Source: Fomes fomentarius (lineage: Eukaryota; Basidiomycota; Agaricomycetes; Polyporales; Polyporaceae). Taken from it: a stretch of DNA of 64,000 nucleotides. Positions 35,587 through 46,752 of this stretch are shown piece after piece; within the stretch, counting starts at the first letter, position 1; each line of letters opens with the position of its first letter. Made by a program: the position numbers and the translations under genes. The notes beneath the pieces were generated by a model. It ran no database searches and had not been told where the DNA came from. It worked only from the letters and a program-made list of their open reading frames with translations. Location of the stretch: contig JABYQN010000011.1 of NCBI GenBank assembly GCA_022606135.1, forward strand, positions 744,001 to 808,000, in the 5' to 3' direction.

Positions 35587-36220
35587 TCTAGTCGTATACG
35601 CACTGGAGTATGTGACCTTTGGCTGTGAGTTTGAGGACGATTGGAGGGGGAGGGATGAGCGGGAGTTGCGGGTGTGTTCTGTGGTCCTGGTCGAAGTCGC
35701 GACTCGCGGTGACGCACTTGCATAGACGGCATAGACGCGTTGTTGTTCTCTGTTTTGCCGGTGTCCTGCCTCGTTCCCACCGATTACCCATTGTTCAAGT
35801 TCCAGAGTCATGCGGGCGAGATCCCAGAGCTACAAGGGAGCCGCGCTCTGCAAAGAGGACCGAACAGTACCCAGAGTCAGTGTGAAGATAGCCAAGCGCA
35901 TCGACGACACGCGAGGCTGGAACAGAGGTACTCGAAGCCATGTGCCAACGATGGGGCGGTCTAACAGAATTTTGAGCTCGAGAGGGATGCAGAAGTGAGC
36001 CAAGAAAGCCGACGAGATGAAGGACGATGTTGAGGACGAAGGAAAAAATGAGCAGCAGAAGGAGACGCGGGCATGAAGCGGACATACGCGTCATCAGCAG
36101 ATCGCGGTGCGAAACGCCGATCTGGCTGGGATGCTCATCGCGTCTCTTTCTGCCGACGCCGTCGTCGGCAGCGCGCTCATCGTCTGAGCCACCCCGCACA
36201 CGACGACGTACAAGATATGT
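35587..36220 (-). promoter_or_regulatory. shared upstream module of D'
   Basis: Mirror of 23741-24352. ACGCGT is at 35735-35740, and the distal 'ctcatcgtctgagccacccc' block is near 36177-36196. Confidence 0.55.
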
Positions 36221-37196
36221 ACCTGAAATATATGCTGTACCAGCTGTGAGTATTTCTGTTTTGGCTTGAGTTGGCTGCACTGAGCGCAGTAGTGAGTCTG
36301 CGGTACTACCGAAACCATACAATATGGCATAATCGCAACAGGGTTGAGCCATGGACGTCTGAACGTCTGAAGATTCAGGACATTTTACATGCTACTAAAC
36401 AGGCTTGCAATATCTCTTTGCACACTCAATAATATGGTTCTCTGATCGACAATGCTGTTGTTTCTTTCATATCGTCTACTGTCCTGGCTTCCCCTCAGGC
36501 ACCAACTTGAACAGTGTGTGCCCTCATGCCTTTGTACAAGTCAGATAGCGGTCTGGTTCCAGAAAGCGACTTCTCTGAGATGAGCCAATCACTTGCCGAT
36601 ACTCGTGCCCTCGGTTGAGGAACTAGTGTTGACCAAGCAATCGTAAACTGACGTGCGATACTCAAGTATGTATATATGTACAACGACGGCGCGGATACAC
36701 GTTCTAGTAACAAGTAACAGCAACATAGCTTCATATAAACGTAACTAACAGAACACAACATGTAAATCTTCAAAGCGAGGGAGGACAAGTGATGGACGAG
36801 AGCAGTGCACGGGATGTGATCATATACATAACAAAACATGCCGAACGAGAAACGGAACCGATACGAGTAAAAGTCATGCAGAATGCAGTCGAACAATACG
36901 GTACGAAGCCTAGATACGCGCATACATCACCCACAGGGAACCCGACCGGCAGACAGGGTCCCAATAGATGATGCATACGATCTCGTTCATCACCGGTATA
37001 TCACCCCTCAGCGTAAGTCAACGGCCATAGAGGGTGATCAGCTATTACGGCTGAACACTCGAGAAAGGCGATCGACTTGAGAGGTAATATAGTGGTGGTG
37101 CACGCGACCAGTAAAGGCCTACAACGACAGAATCATAGGTCAGGGAGCAAAGAGATAGGACCACAGCTTGCTCACCGATCACCGAAGGAGACATTT
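36221..37196 (-). repeat. right-arm DNA between D' and C'
   Basis: Near-identical inverted copy of the left-arm DNA between C and D (about 22768-23740). Open frames match between arms only because the DNA matches. Confidence 0.6.
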
Positions 37197-38045
37197 CTAC
37201 TCCAAGTTGTGGGTGTCGTCGCTGTCGGATTCTTCGACGTCCTCGGACGTGCTGTTGGACTCAACCGCAGACTGAGACCTTCCGTATTGACGGGCAGAAC
37301 CGAGGTGCGTGTGGAAGGACATGAAATGGTTACGAAGATCCCTCTTGCGCGTGAAGCCCTGGCACATGTAGGGGCATATGTAAGGGCGATAGTCCAGGTG
37401 CTGTCCCCAGACATGCTCCTTCACATTGTCCCTCTTCTTGGATCCTGTGCAGCGTTTAGCGGTAGAATACCAGTATTCTCCATTCAAGGGTTGAGCCCAC
37501 TCACCCTTGTAGCTGCACGTCTGCAGCAAACACCGATACACCGCCTCCACGCACCGGAGCGGGAGGTCGTGCGGGTCTAGCGAGGGGTCGTCGATGAGCT
37601 GGAGTTTCTTGCGTTTGTAGACCGCGCCGTGCTTCCCGTCCACGTTGGGGAAGTGGGGACCTTCCCACATCTCCGCCATCGTCGGAAGACGCTCACGGGG
37701 GCGTCGTGTCTGGGACGGCTTGATCTTTGGAGATGCGGAGTCTCGGGTGGCAGAAGAGGGCCGAGTAGACGGACCTGTGCCATCCGACAACGGCGTCGTA
37801 GCGGCCGACGACCATGGGGACCCGTGGTCAGCGACTGTTACGGGACCGATATCAGACGGATGTTCCAAGGAGGTTCTCCATTGAACATCAGCAATGACGT
37901 CTGGAGTACTGACGACCTCCTTAAACATCCTAACGAAGTTCTCGTCGATCCTCACGCCGTTAAATGTGGCTGGAGAACCGCGACCGTCTCCGGGACAATA
38001 GCCAGCAGCGCCGACGGGGGTAGATGGTGGAAGGAAGGGGTACAT
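37197..38045 (-). CDS. C2H2 zinc-finger protein C' (mirror of C)
   Basis: Start 38045 (MYPFLPPSTPVGAAGYCPGD). It has the same architecture as C: an exon 1 ending CLLQTCSYK, a 60-bp intron near 37446-37505, finger 1 ending DNVKEH-x4-H, and finger 2 CPYMCQGFTRKRDLRNH-x4-H. By eye the proteins are about 95% identical, with differences clustered in the first 15 residues and the tail. A CAG-to-TAG change (37199-37197) ends C' six residues before C; both fingers are intact, so it is probably functional. Confidence 0.82.
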   Translation of the reverse strand: MYPFLPPSTPVGAAGYCPGDGRGSPATFNGVRIDENFVRMFKEVVSTPDVIADVQWRTSLEHPSDIGPVTVADHGSPWSSAATTPLSDGTGPSTRPSSATRDSASPKIKPSQTRRPRERLPTMAEMWEGPHFPNVDGKHGAVYKRKKLQLIDDPSLDPHDLPLRCVEAVYRCLLQTCSYKGEWAQPLNGEYWYSTAKRCTGSKKRDNVKEHVWGQHLDYRPYICPYMCQGFTRKRDLRNHFMSFHTHLGSARQYGRSQSAVESNSTSEDVEESDSDDTHNLE

Positions 38046-38640
38046 GGTAGTGATATACGCACTATAGTGTTTGCTACGCGCAGGTGGGGATGGGGGAACA
38101 GTGCAAGGTTGTGAGTGTGTTCTGTGGTCGAGTCCGAGTCGCTTGAAATAGTAGACGCGTTGTTATCGCCTGTTGTGCCCTTCTCGTGCCGCGACCTGAA
38201 CCTTACTGCGCACAGCCGTATACCATGCGATCCGAGGAAGAGCCTGGCTTTGCAGCAGAGAGTGGCCATTGCCTACGCCTATAGTCAGTCTGCGCATCGA
38301 GCGAGCGTGTCGCGGTTGGCCGCGATGCGCAACGGTCGAGAAAATGGGTACCAAGAGTAATGTCGCAGCGAGCTCAGAGGGGCCGTCTGCCAGAGATGCC
38401 GAAACAGCGAGCGAAAGTCAAGGGAGCGAGCGAGAGAACCGACGTTCAAAGTTCAAGAAGAAATTGAAAACATATCTGACCTGATCTGGCGTCGAACCTG
38501 AGGCGCATCGGGCTCTAGGGAAAACTCTGATCCTCGCGTCATACGCATCTCCGAGCTGCCCAGTGCTGGGCCTGCTGGCAACTTATGCTGCTGACGCCCT
38601 CATCGTCTGACCCACTCCGACAATGTACAGTGAGATACGC
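38046..38640 (-). promoter_or_regulatory. shared upstream module of C'
   Basis: Mirror of 21300-21900. ACGCGT is at 38155-38160, 110 bp before the ATG, with the distal 'cctcatcgtctgacccac' block near 38597. Confidence 0.55.
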
Positions 38641-39029
38641 CGACCTTCTCATCCTGTCTTGAAAACCTCTGCGTTTCAATTAGCAAGCTTGAAGGAGCTG
38701 GCACGCGTGTGCGTCGACCAACCACGGGATCTGGTGATTCCACAACCTGGACACTACACACTCCCGGATATGCGCGAGATTTGAAGATGGATATGTGTGA
38801 GCTTGAACAGAGGCGTGGAAAGCGGTTCAGGCATGTCATACACTCGTGAGCTGCACTCTCATAGATACTCGCTCTAGGATGGGTTACGAGGTGTGCGCGC
38901 ATGTGCCTATCCGATCCTTCCTGCCCTTCAACTGCAACAGGGAACACGCTCGCTCCAGGCATATCCAACGGCGAGCAAAGAAGGGTGCCTTTGCGGTGTG
39001 CATTTAGCTCTGATCTTGGCAGGCAGGGA

Positions 39030-41330
39030 TATATCCCGACTTCAAGTTACCTCAACGACCTGCGTCCGTTGTCCACACAACCCGTTGCCAAATCATCTTC
39101 TGCCTCCTGACCGGGACTAGTCATACATCGTCTTTGATGTCTGTCAGGTGGAAGAAGCAGGCGGTAGAGAACTCATCTCAGAACCCTATTACGACCTCAA
39201 GGTGAGTCACTTCGGGGGACTCTGACTCATAAACGGTTTCCTCATACCCGCCTTTCAGAGAATCCTGCATGGCTATGCTTGTGGTCGAACTCTACACTGC
39301 CAGTGCCTCGTTCCACGCGCCCAGCAGCGAGTGCTGCCCTCGAGAACGATGGAGTGGGCTTTTGAGCTCAAAGGTAGCTATCGCATTCATCTCTGAAACC
39401 GCAAATGGTTCAGCAGATTCGGCCATAGCTAGCTTTTTGCTAATCAGATTCCTGGCGATGTACCAGTCATACTGAAACCCCTGCGCCCTATATCGCGTGG
39501 TCAAATATTCGAGTGGTCTCGTTATTGAGCTATTCTATCCGACACGCTGCGCAGGGATTCGCACTGCGCTCACACCGCGTGACTGCGAGAAGCTGCGGAG
39601 TGGACAGCGTATGCAGAGAGAGGTAGAGATCGATCCCTCTGGGGCAACCTCGTGTGCCAGTACAGATCCCACTCACCAGAGTTCCGCGGTTCCCTCATCG
39701 CTGGCTCGACTCGGAGTCAATACACGAAGCAGAGAAGGTACGAACGGTCCCCCACGAAACTACCGCGCCATGCACGTTTGCTCACGGGGCTGATCCAGCT
39801 CTAGATCGAAGTCAATCTCCACGAAGCCAAGACAGGCCCTCTGCACCGGCTATTCGTCAGTACAATGCTGATAGGATGGTATGCCCCCTCTCTGTATCAC
39901 CCCCGACGCTAACGACGTGCTTTTTCTAAGGGAGAGCGCGCTTTCAAGTTTCAGGTGATATTGAAAGGGGGTCTGCGCGCGGATTAACCCACTCTCCCAG
40001 CCCAAAATGTCCGATCGCACCCGCAATTCACCTCGAGCAACTTCGTTGAGAGCAGCTATGCGCGATGCGATTTCGACCTCCCATCCACGCGGATCCAAGG
40101 GCTGCACTCGTCGCCAGTCCGGTCGTGGTACGAGACCGATGGTCGAATACGCGCACATATGGCGCGCACTCACCTGCAGTTCGTGATTGAATCTCGCGGC
40201 TCATGCGCTCGATTGTCAGGACTCAGCATGGGAGCATCTAAGGGGATCCTATCCAACGATGGTCTCCTAGAGCTACCAGTCTCGTGCCTCGCGGACGGCC
40301 GCTGTCAACCCACAGTGAGTGATCACATAGCCGAGAGCTCTTCGGACTGTTGAGGTAACGCTGCTACGCGCGATAGATCATAGTCGCGAGAGCTCGAGGA
40401 AGCAACGCTAGCTTCGTATCTGACAGTCGATCCGCAGTTCCAAAGGTATCAGAAGGCGGTCTGCGGCACGCGTTCCAAGCAAGACAGAAGCACTAACAAA
40501 CGCTACTCTGAAATCAAACCCACCATGCGCTCCTCACGCAAGGATATATGGAAGTGCGCTCTAGCGATGGCCAGCCGATAGCTCGGTGGCCAGGGACACA
40601 GAGAAGGGGATGTCGAGTCATACATGGTAGGTGAGCACTCACCTCGTCCGTTTCTGCTTCGTTACAGGCGCAGCTGATCCGCTCTGTTGCTCGCAGAGGG
40701 GCATCGTCGAGCGGCACAAGTCAGTGGGAGCACCCGAGCTCGAGCTGTTGGACGACGGTTATCATAGCCTCGGTAAGTCAGTCTAGTGTCTTTGGGACGA
40801 AGCCCCTAAGATGATGCTCCTAATGCCGGGGAGAGCCACTTCGCAAGAATAAGACGGTGTGGCGGCATCCAGAATCGACAGCGGTTCCAACGAGTTACAG
40901 AGGCATGCAGCTCCAGATCTGGTGGACGAGACAGAAGCATACAAAGACGCAGCATGGGGACCAAGGCTTAGACGGAAGGGAGACAGGCCAGGCAGAGTGG
41001 AGGTTCGTGGTCAGGAAATGTGGGATGAGAGGCGTGTGCATGGCAGCAGGCGAGTCTCTCCTTTCACCCTTTGTCTCTGTTTTGAATCTGATCGCTTGCC
41101 CGCGCACACCTCGCCGGCTACTGCACGCTGACAAGTACTGTACTTGTTGCTGCGTTGCTGCGGCAATTGCACTCCTAATTGTTATCGCGGTCATCAAGAT
41201 TCGAGGGGTCTTGTTGGTGTCGCGGTCATGTGACTACTGTCGACCATCGACCGACGACGCGTCGCGCTGCAGGCTGTCACTGGCTGCTCTAGGTCATTGT
41301 GTCTTAGTTAGGTCTATCGGTACTGTTCTT
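39030..41330 (-). repeat. R1c, mosaic inverted copy of R1
   Basis: Inverted R1. Its upstream end (near 41330, next to A') continues into DNA like that before R1a, and its downstream end (near 39030, next to C') into DNA like that after R1b. Internal signature words alternate: 'cccctctgcg' and 'cccacatttcctg' as in R1a, 'attcttgcgaagtggctctc' as in R1b. ACGCGT is at 41257-41262. Nothing codes. Confidence 0.7.
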
Positions 41331-42306
41331 CTCCATGCACTTGCACTGCGACCCACAGTGGAACACTTAACTTAAGCTTTACTCAGCCGCACTCCTTGAT
41401 ACAGCATTCACAATGCGGTTTGGTGTAGCAGTGGGACACTCACTACATTAATCAACTAGCAAAACGTATGTCCGTGCGTGCAATCTAGAAGTTTGCCGCG
41501 GCGCTGGTAGAGTTCCGGTGACACTTCTCTTACTGCATATTGAATAAGCGTAGGCAGATGACCGAGTAGGAGGACTCAGTGCAATTCTTGACCACGACGA
41601 GCGAGGATGGAACGGTTAGTTTCATGTTCACGACTTGGAGAGAAGTGGCCTAGAAGTGAGTGCGTCCGCTAGTGGGACATATGAGATATGCAGGTTAGAC
41701 CGTTGCGAGGCCGGTAGAATTCAGTGTATTCGCGACGAGTTGGAGCAGATGAGAGGGCATTGATACAATTCAATCCATATGAAGCAACGATACATGATAC
41801 GCCAACATACACCACGGTGAGATTCTAAGATCGTACTGGAGAACAGGCATGAGTCGAGGCAAGTAGTACAACACAGCGTACAATATCCGAACTGTGCAAT
41901 TAGAACGAAATCAAGGTAATCTGTGAACGTAACGAAGATAGTCATAACGGAGTGTGTGGTAAAAGAGGGACGACGGTAAGTCCATTCTTTGCACATACAT
42001 CGCCGAGGGGGAGACCCCTCCGGCCGACCCGGAGACGGTCTCCCAATAGACGATGCACGCGACGATATAACCTCATCTAACCTCGTTCATCACCGGTAGA
42101 ACATCTCTCCATCGAGAGTCGGCGGCCACATCGAACGATCAGCTTCCGGAGCTGAGCACGCGAGGAGGGCAGTCGGCTTGAGGGATGATATACTGGTAGC
42201 GCACGCGACTCGTGGGCGTCTGTCTGTCTGCACATCCCCAGGACATGTCGTTAGCAAGACACGTTTGGCACCCAAGTGTCGAGAGAGCGCACGTACCGAG
42301 AGCTCT
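41331..42306 (-). other. 3' flank of A'
   Basis: Mirror of 9585-10579. No gene supported. Confidence 0.55.
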
Positions 42307-43414
42307 TCAATCCGCCTGATTGCGGACCTCGCCCTTGGGCTCACCCGGGCAAGTACTGATGTATACACGCCGCCCATATTTGCGTGGTCGAGATGATATG
42401 CCGAGGTGTCTGTTCAATTGGCATTTTTGCCCAAACGACTCCTTGCACTGGTCGCACTGGTACGGTCTGATCTTCTCATGTACGGTCTGAACGTGCCTTT
42501 CCATGTTGGATTTGCTGCCAAACGCTGATATATATATCATAGGCACTGTCAGCTCATCATCTGGGGAGGGCATGAACGACGGGATACGCACTTGCGGAGC
42601 AGCCAGTCCATGTGCAGGGGAACTTCCCATGATCGGATTTAGCCTTGCCACCCTTGGATTTAGTCGTCCATGTAGGTTGAGCATCGCCTTTGGATTGAAC
42701 CTTGCCTCTGGATTTAGCCTTGCCCTTGGGTGTAGCCTTGCCCTTGGGTGTAGCCTTGCCCTTGGGTGTAGCCTTGCCCTTGGGTGTAGCCTTGCCCTTG
42801 GGCTTAGCCTTGTCCTTCTCGAGTGTAGCCCTGCCATCGAGATGGCTGAAAACTGGTTGGAGCATCTCTGGTGTGGCTTGTGTCAGCGCTGTGCTGGTGA
42901 CATCCGCGTGCGTTGGTTGGACAGAGCTTCCACTAGCCAAGCTAGAAACGTCTGTCATGGGCTGCATGTAGGCGGCCATAGCATCCACCGCAGCAAATGG
43001 ATCAGACGTCTGGGCTGGCGGTGGTTGGCCATACTCGGACGTCCAGTCGAAGGAAGTCGACGTTTGAGCGATAGAAGGCCAAGCTCCGTCATTGAGTGGA
43101 AGTTGAAATGCGCGGTCCGGGCCCCAGTGCTGTTGGGCGCCGAAGGAGAACGCCCGTGGCTCGAGTGGGTACGGGTTCCCTGAGTCTGCAAGAGCGAAAG
43201 AGGGGGGCGCGACGCCATTTTGAACAATTCCGGAGCCAGCAGGGCCCAAGAAGTCAATGTCGGGAGACCAGCCCATGCATGAACGGGGGGTATTGAATGC
43301 GTAGCGAGCGGCCTCTTCGACAACAGGGTCCTGGCTCTCTGCGCCGTAGTCTTCCCTCGGATCGCGTCTAGCGAAACCAAATGGGATAGTAGAGTATTGG
43401 TGGTAGGTGTGCAT
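42307..43414 (-). CDS. C2H2 zinc-finger protein A' (mirror of A)
   Basis: Exon 1 is 43414-42592, the intron 42591-42525 (GTGCGT...ATCAG), and exon 2 42524-42307. The N-terminus is close to A. The basic repeat is expanded, with about four extra-regular KGKATP units against one to two in A. Finger 1: FPCTWTGCSA spliced to TFGSKSNMERHVQTVHEK. Finger 2: QCDQCKESFGQKCQLNRH, again without a normal second His and followed by Cys-Pro after 18 residues. The final Cys of A (PGEPKC) is Gly in A'. Finger residues at DNA-contacting positions differ from A (TRKCNMTRH against GSKSNMERH), so the two may read different sites. No frame break. Confidence 0.85.
42712..42815 (-). repeat. 18-bp coding minisatellite in A'
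   Basis: A near-perfect tandem of 'ccttgcccttgggtgtag' units on the + strand (four complete, with degenerate edges), encoding PKGKAT repeats. The same position in A holds one regular unit and degenerate neighbours. Confidence 0.85.
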
Positions 43415-43990
43415 AAGTGTACTATGCGGGGTGTCGTGTAGGGGAGGAGGAGGAGTGGTTGTGAATGAAGCTCTGTGGTTGCATCGAGTCGCGTTACGGA
43501 CCGTGAAATAGACGCGTTGTTTTCGTCTGTTTTGCCCTTGTCGTGCCGCATCCCCGGCCTATTGTGCATGACCACAGCAATGAGCAGTATGAAGCATAGG
43601 AGGACCTTGCTTTGCGCAGAAGGGTGGGTGTCCAGGCTAGGTCCGATAGAACCATAGAGACGCGTCGACGCGGTAGCATATGAGGATGCATGCTGAGAGC
43701 CATGCTGACGAAGACGACGGTGACCTGCTAGAACGTAAAGCGCGAGTAGAGTGTACAGCGAGCAGAAGGGCAGACGAGAGTGAGGAGGACGAAGACGAAG
43801 GAGAGCTGAGAGAGTTCGAGCGCGGCCATCGAATCGGATGGCCAAACGCTGATCCGCATCGCGTGACACGTGCCCTCCACGCAGAACATCGCGCGCGTCG
43901 CTGCCAGCACTGCTGTCGGGAGCGCGCTCATCGTCTGAGCCACCCCGTACTCAATGACCTACACATCCTATATCTTCGCGACCTTTCCTT
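43415..43990 (-). promoter_or_regulatory. shared upstream module of A'
   Basis: Mirror of 7960-8528. ACGCGT is at 43512-43517, about 100 bp before the ATG; the distal 'ctcatcgtctgagccacccc' block is near 43928. Confidence 0.55.
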
Positions 43991-44379
43991 CTTGCCATCA
44001 GGACCTGTAGTCTGGTCCAGAGACTTGTGAGGGGCTCGCGCGCATGGGATTTGTCTGTCAGGAGCATCTGGTGAGTAACCACTGTTGGGCTGGACGAAAT
44101 CAGCGGGTGAAATCGACGTCCAGAGTCTATCGCTCGAGGAGCAGCAGACCACTACCCTAGCAGATGATGTGCTCGGTCGATTCGCGAGATGAAAGGCCCC
44201 AGGTGCACCCTCATGTGAGTCTTTCCGCAACGATGAGTTTAATAACTCGGGAAGCATAGTGCTCCTTTCGTCCAACTCCGTGTTCAATCTCGTCGTCAAG
44301 AGGCAAATTTTACATACTGTGCAGGTGCAATGGTGATTTGGGGCTGTCCTCGACAGGGTGCGATACTGTCTACTAGACA

Positions 44380-46495
44380 TATCTGAGTCCCGCCTATGGA
44401 TAGGCCGTGGTGCTCCTCAAACTCGCATCTCGAGTGAGTCACTTGCCCAACTATGACGGCGATCGTTCAGCTCACAGTCAGTGCATTGAGACCACACAGA
44501 TGCGTGATTACACCACTTGACTGATGTTTATTCGTCCCTTGTAGAGTGCTATCTCTAGCGATCTGACGACCTGAATGGTGATCAGTGGCCATAACTCGGT
44601 GGAGATGTTCCATCATCCGCGAGTGTCTGCAAGTGTCCCGGTCGCGCCACTCGGTACCCTCTACCACCAGTTCGTTCGATCTATCGATACGACGGGCGTG
44701 CGGCAAGGGTAGCCCGAGTCGTGGGCCAACATCACTGCAACGTACAGGTGCGACTCGGGCCTTGGGAGAGAGACAACCAGCACGATTCATGTTCATGAGT
44801 TCGATGTGGTTAGATCCACATTACGAAATCGAACGCCCGCATGAAATCAGTAGATCTCTCCACGAAGAGTACACGGATCTGTGAAGGCTGGCAAAAACGT
44901 CACGACCTTTGCAGACTCGGTGCTCCGTCGAGGAGGCCTGTGCTCATCGGCTCAGGTATCCGTGGGAGGAGGATGGGTCGTGCAGCGACGCGCACGCGTG
45001 ATCACTGTACGGCTGGTGATATCTCCCCTCGGCCCCGTTCTCAGACAGTGAGTTTGCTCTTTGCGTCCTGCATCATTGTTGATCGGCTTTTGCATGTCCG
45101 AGTGGGTGCTAGGAAGACATTGGAACAAGGCTGGCGACCGTTCAAACCACTCACCCAGATTCCAAGTCAAACTAAACAGGATCAGAGTTGGGGCAGTAGA
45201 CCCGGCCCAGCTCAGCGTCAGGCCGGCAGAGGCGCGAATGATCTGGAAGAGGGTAAGTAACACACCTGTAGATCGCTGTCGTTGTCCTGCGGCTGACATA
45301 CCGCGTTCGTAGAACACGGTGTTGAGTGGTGGAACGTGCAGAGCGGACCCCCAAGCCTCGCGTCTGACGGCGATGAGCACAGAGAGTGACTGCGGAATAA
45401 ATCGAGTGTGATAGCTGGGCTGAGTACCCCGAGTTTGATAGGTAGGGTGAGATTTCTAGAGCCGATAGACCAGATAAAGAGATACTATCAGGAGAGGACG
45501 CAGCGGTGCCGTCGTGTCACTGATGCGATATGGTAAGTATCCAGATGCCGTCGTCGTGCTCAGACTGAGGTCTGGGTTCTAGGCTAGAGCAACCATAACC
45601 ACAACTCGGAATGAAATCCGAGCACAGAGTGAGCCACCTACCACAGTCTAGCCAAGTCGGTGGTTCGCAGTACAGGATGTTGGATGGTGGTGGTTTACGA
45701 CGCGAGCCCGACGCGTACCCGGACATAGGAGATATGAGCCCGATTAAGGCCACTTTTCGCCCGTGACCACCGTAGGAGCTCTTAGACTAGCACCGGTGGC
45801 CATCCGGCGGAGGCTAGTTGGTGGCCGGCAGCATATGCTTGAACGGTGAGCACTCACCTGGTTTACTCTATCTATACCCAGCTAATCCATCACTCACTCG
45901 CCTCGATAGGGGTAGGGACATCTCGGGCAGTAGTCTCGAAGGGAGGACGTCTGTGGTACCATGGTGAGTTCCTCAAGGGGGTGTTTCAAGCCGAGTAGCC
46001 GGATCAGATCTGATACATATCCACAGAGAGCCACTTCTGAGGAACACGACGGCACAGTGGTTTGGTGGCCAGACCCGAACAGGGGTATTACGAGATCACA
46101 GCAGGGCTCGCCTCATGAGCTCTAGATCAGACCGGAGCGCAGATAGAGCAACTGAGAGTAGCATGGATGAAGGGCAAGACGGAGGCGGGACAGGTCAGGC
46201 AGTGAGGGTTTGTGGTGGAAGACATCTCGTGGGACGCGCGAAGGGCGGGCAGTTGGTCAAATCCCTTTTCGCGCTTTGTCTTGTTGCAATCGGCTTACCT
46301 GTGCACAGCTTTCATGACGCACGTATGGCGCTTGCACCCCTGCTACCGCGTCGCCTGCGATGACCATGTAGAGCCTCCTAATTGTTGTCTCACTTGAGAG
46401 CAAATTCGATCATGTGACCGAAGGAGAGACAACCACGATCAATTGAGATCTTGTCATCGAGACGACTCTGCCTGCTGAGATCACATACGTGCACC
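44380..46495 (-). repeat. R2', inverted copy of R2
   Basis: Right-arm counterpart of 5609-7700, with several small indels. The homology stops at 46495 ('gtgcac'), a few bases before the glycosyltransferase remnant. Confidence 0.65.
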
Positions 46496-46502
46496 CAGCA
46501 AA

Positions 46503-46745
46503 AAGCTACAGATTGTCCAAGAACGCAGACGCATCCCGCCGCGATGATCCACCCTCCTCCCGCGCACCTGTCACACCCTCCTCACCCCCTCTAGCCACTC
46601 CCGCTTCTCCTTCCCGGCCTTTCCAAAAGCCTTCGTGAGCACCTCGCGCGCCTCCGCTTTGAGCGGGTCGAAAGTGTTGATCGGCATACATCCGGTGCGA
46701 TAGATCGGCTTCAGTCCGCTCCCAGTCTGCACCTCCCATTGCGGG
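46503..46745 (-). pseudogene. C-terminal remnant of a fourth glycosyltransferase
   Basis: It reads VQTGSGLKPIYRTGCMPINT then LKAEAREVLTKAFGKAGKEK, matching the last exon of GT1-GT3 but more diverged. A one-base deletion after LEGVRR shifts the frame; the end reads SSRRDASAFLDNL in the next frame. No upstream exons are present: the homology stops at the 3' end of the DUF6535 gene. Confidence 0.8.
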
Positions 46746-46752
46746 TATTCTA

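Noticed and set aside
36495..36923. Open frame matched between both arms (also 23027-23524)
   Set aside because: The whole stretch, including non-coding DNA, is nearly identical between arms, so conservation of the frame is uninformative; the content looks like 3' flank.
42503..43183. 226-codon open frame antisense to A'
   Set aside because: Shadow of A': the matching antisense frame in A exists only because the coding strand is conserved; no motif or splicing.
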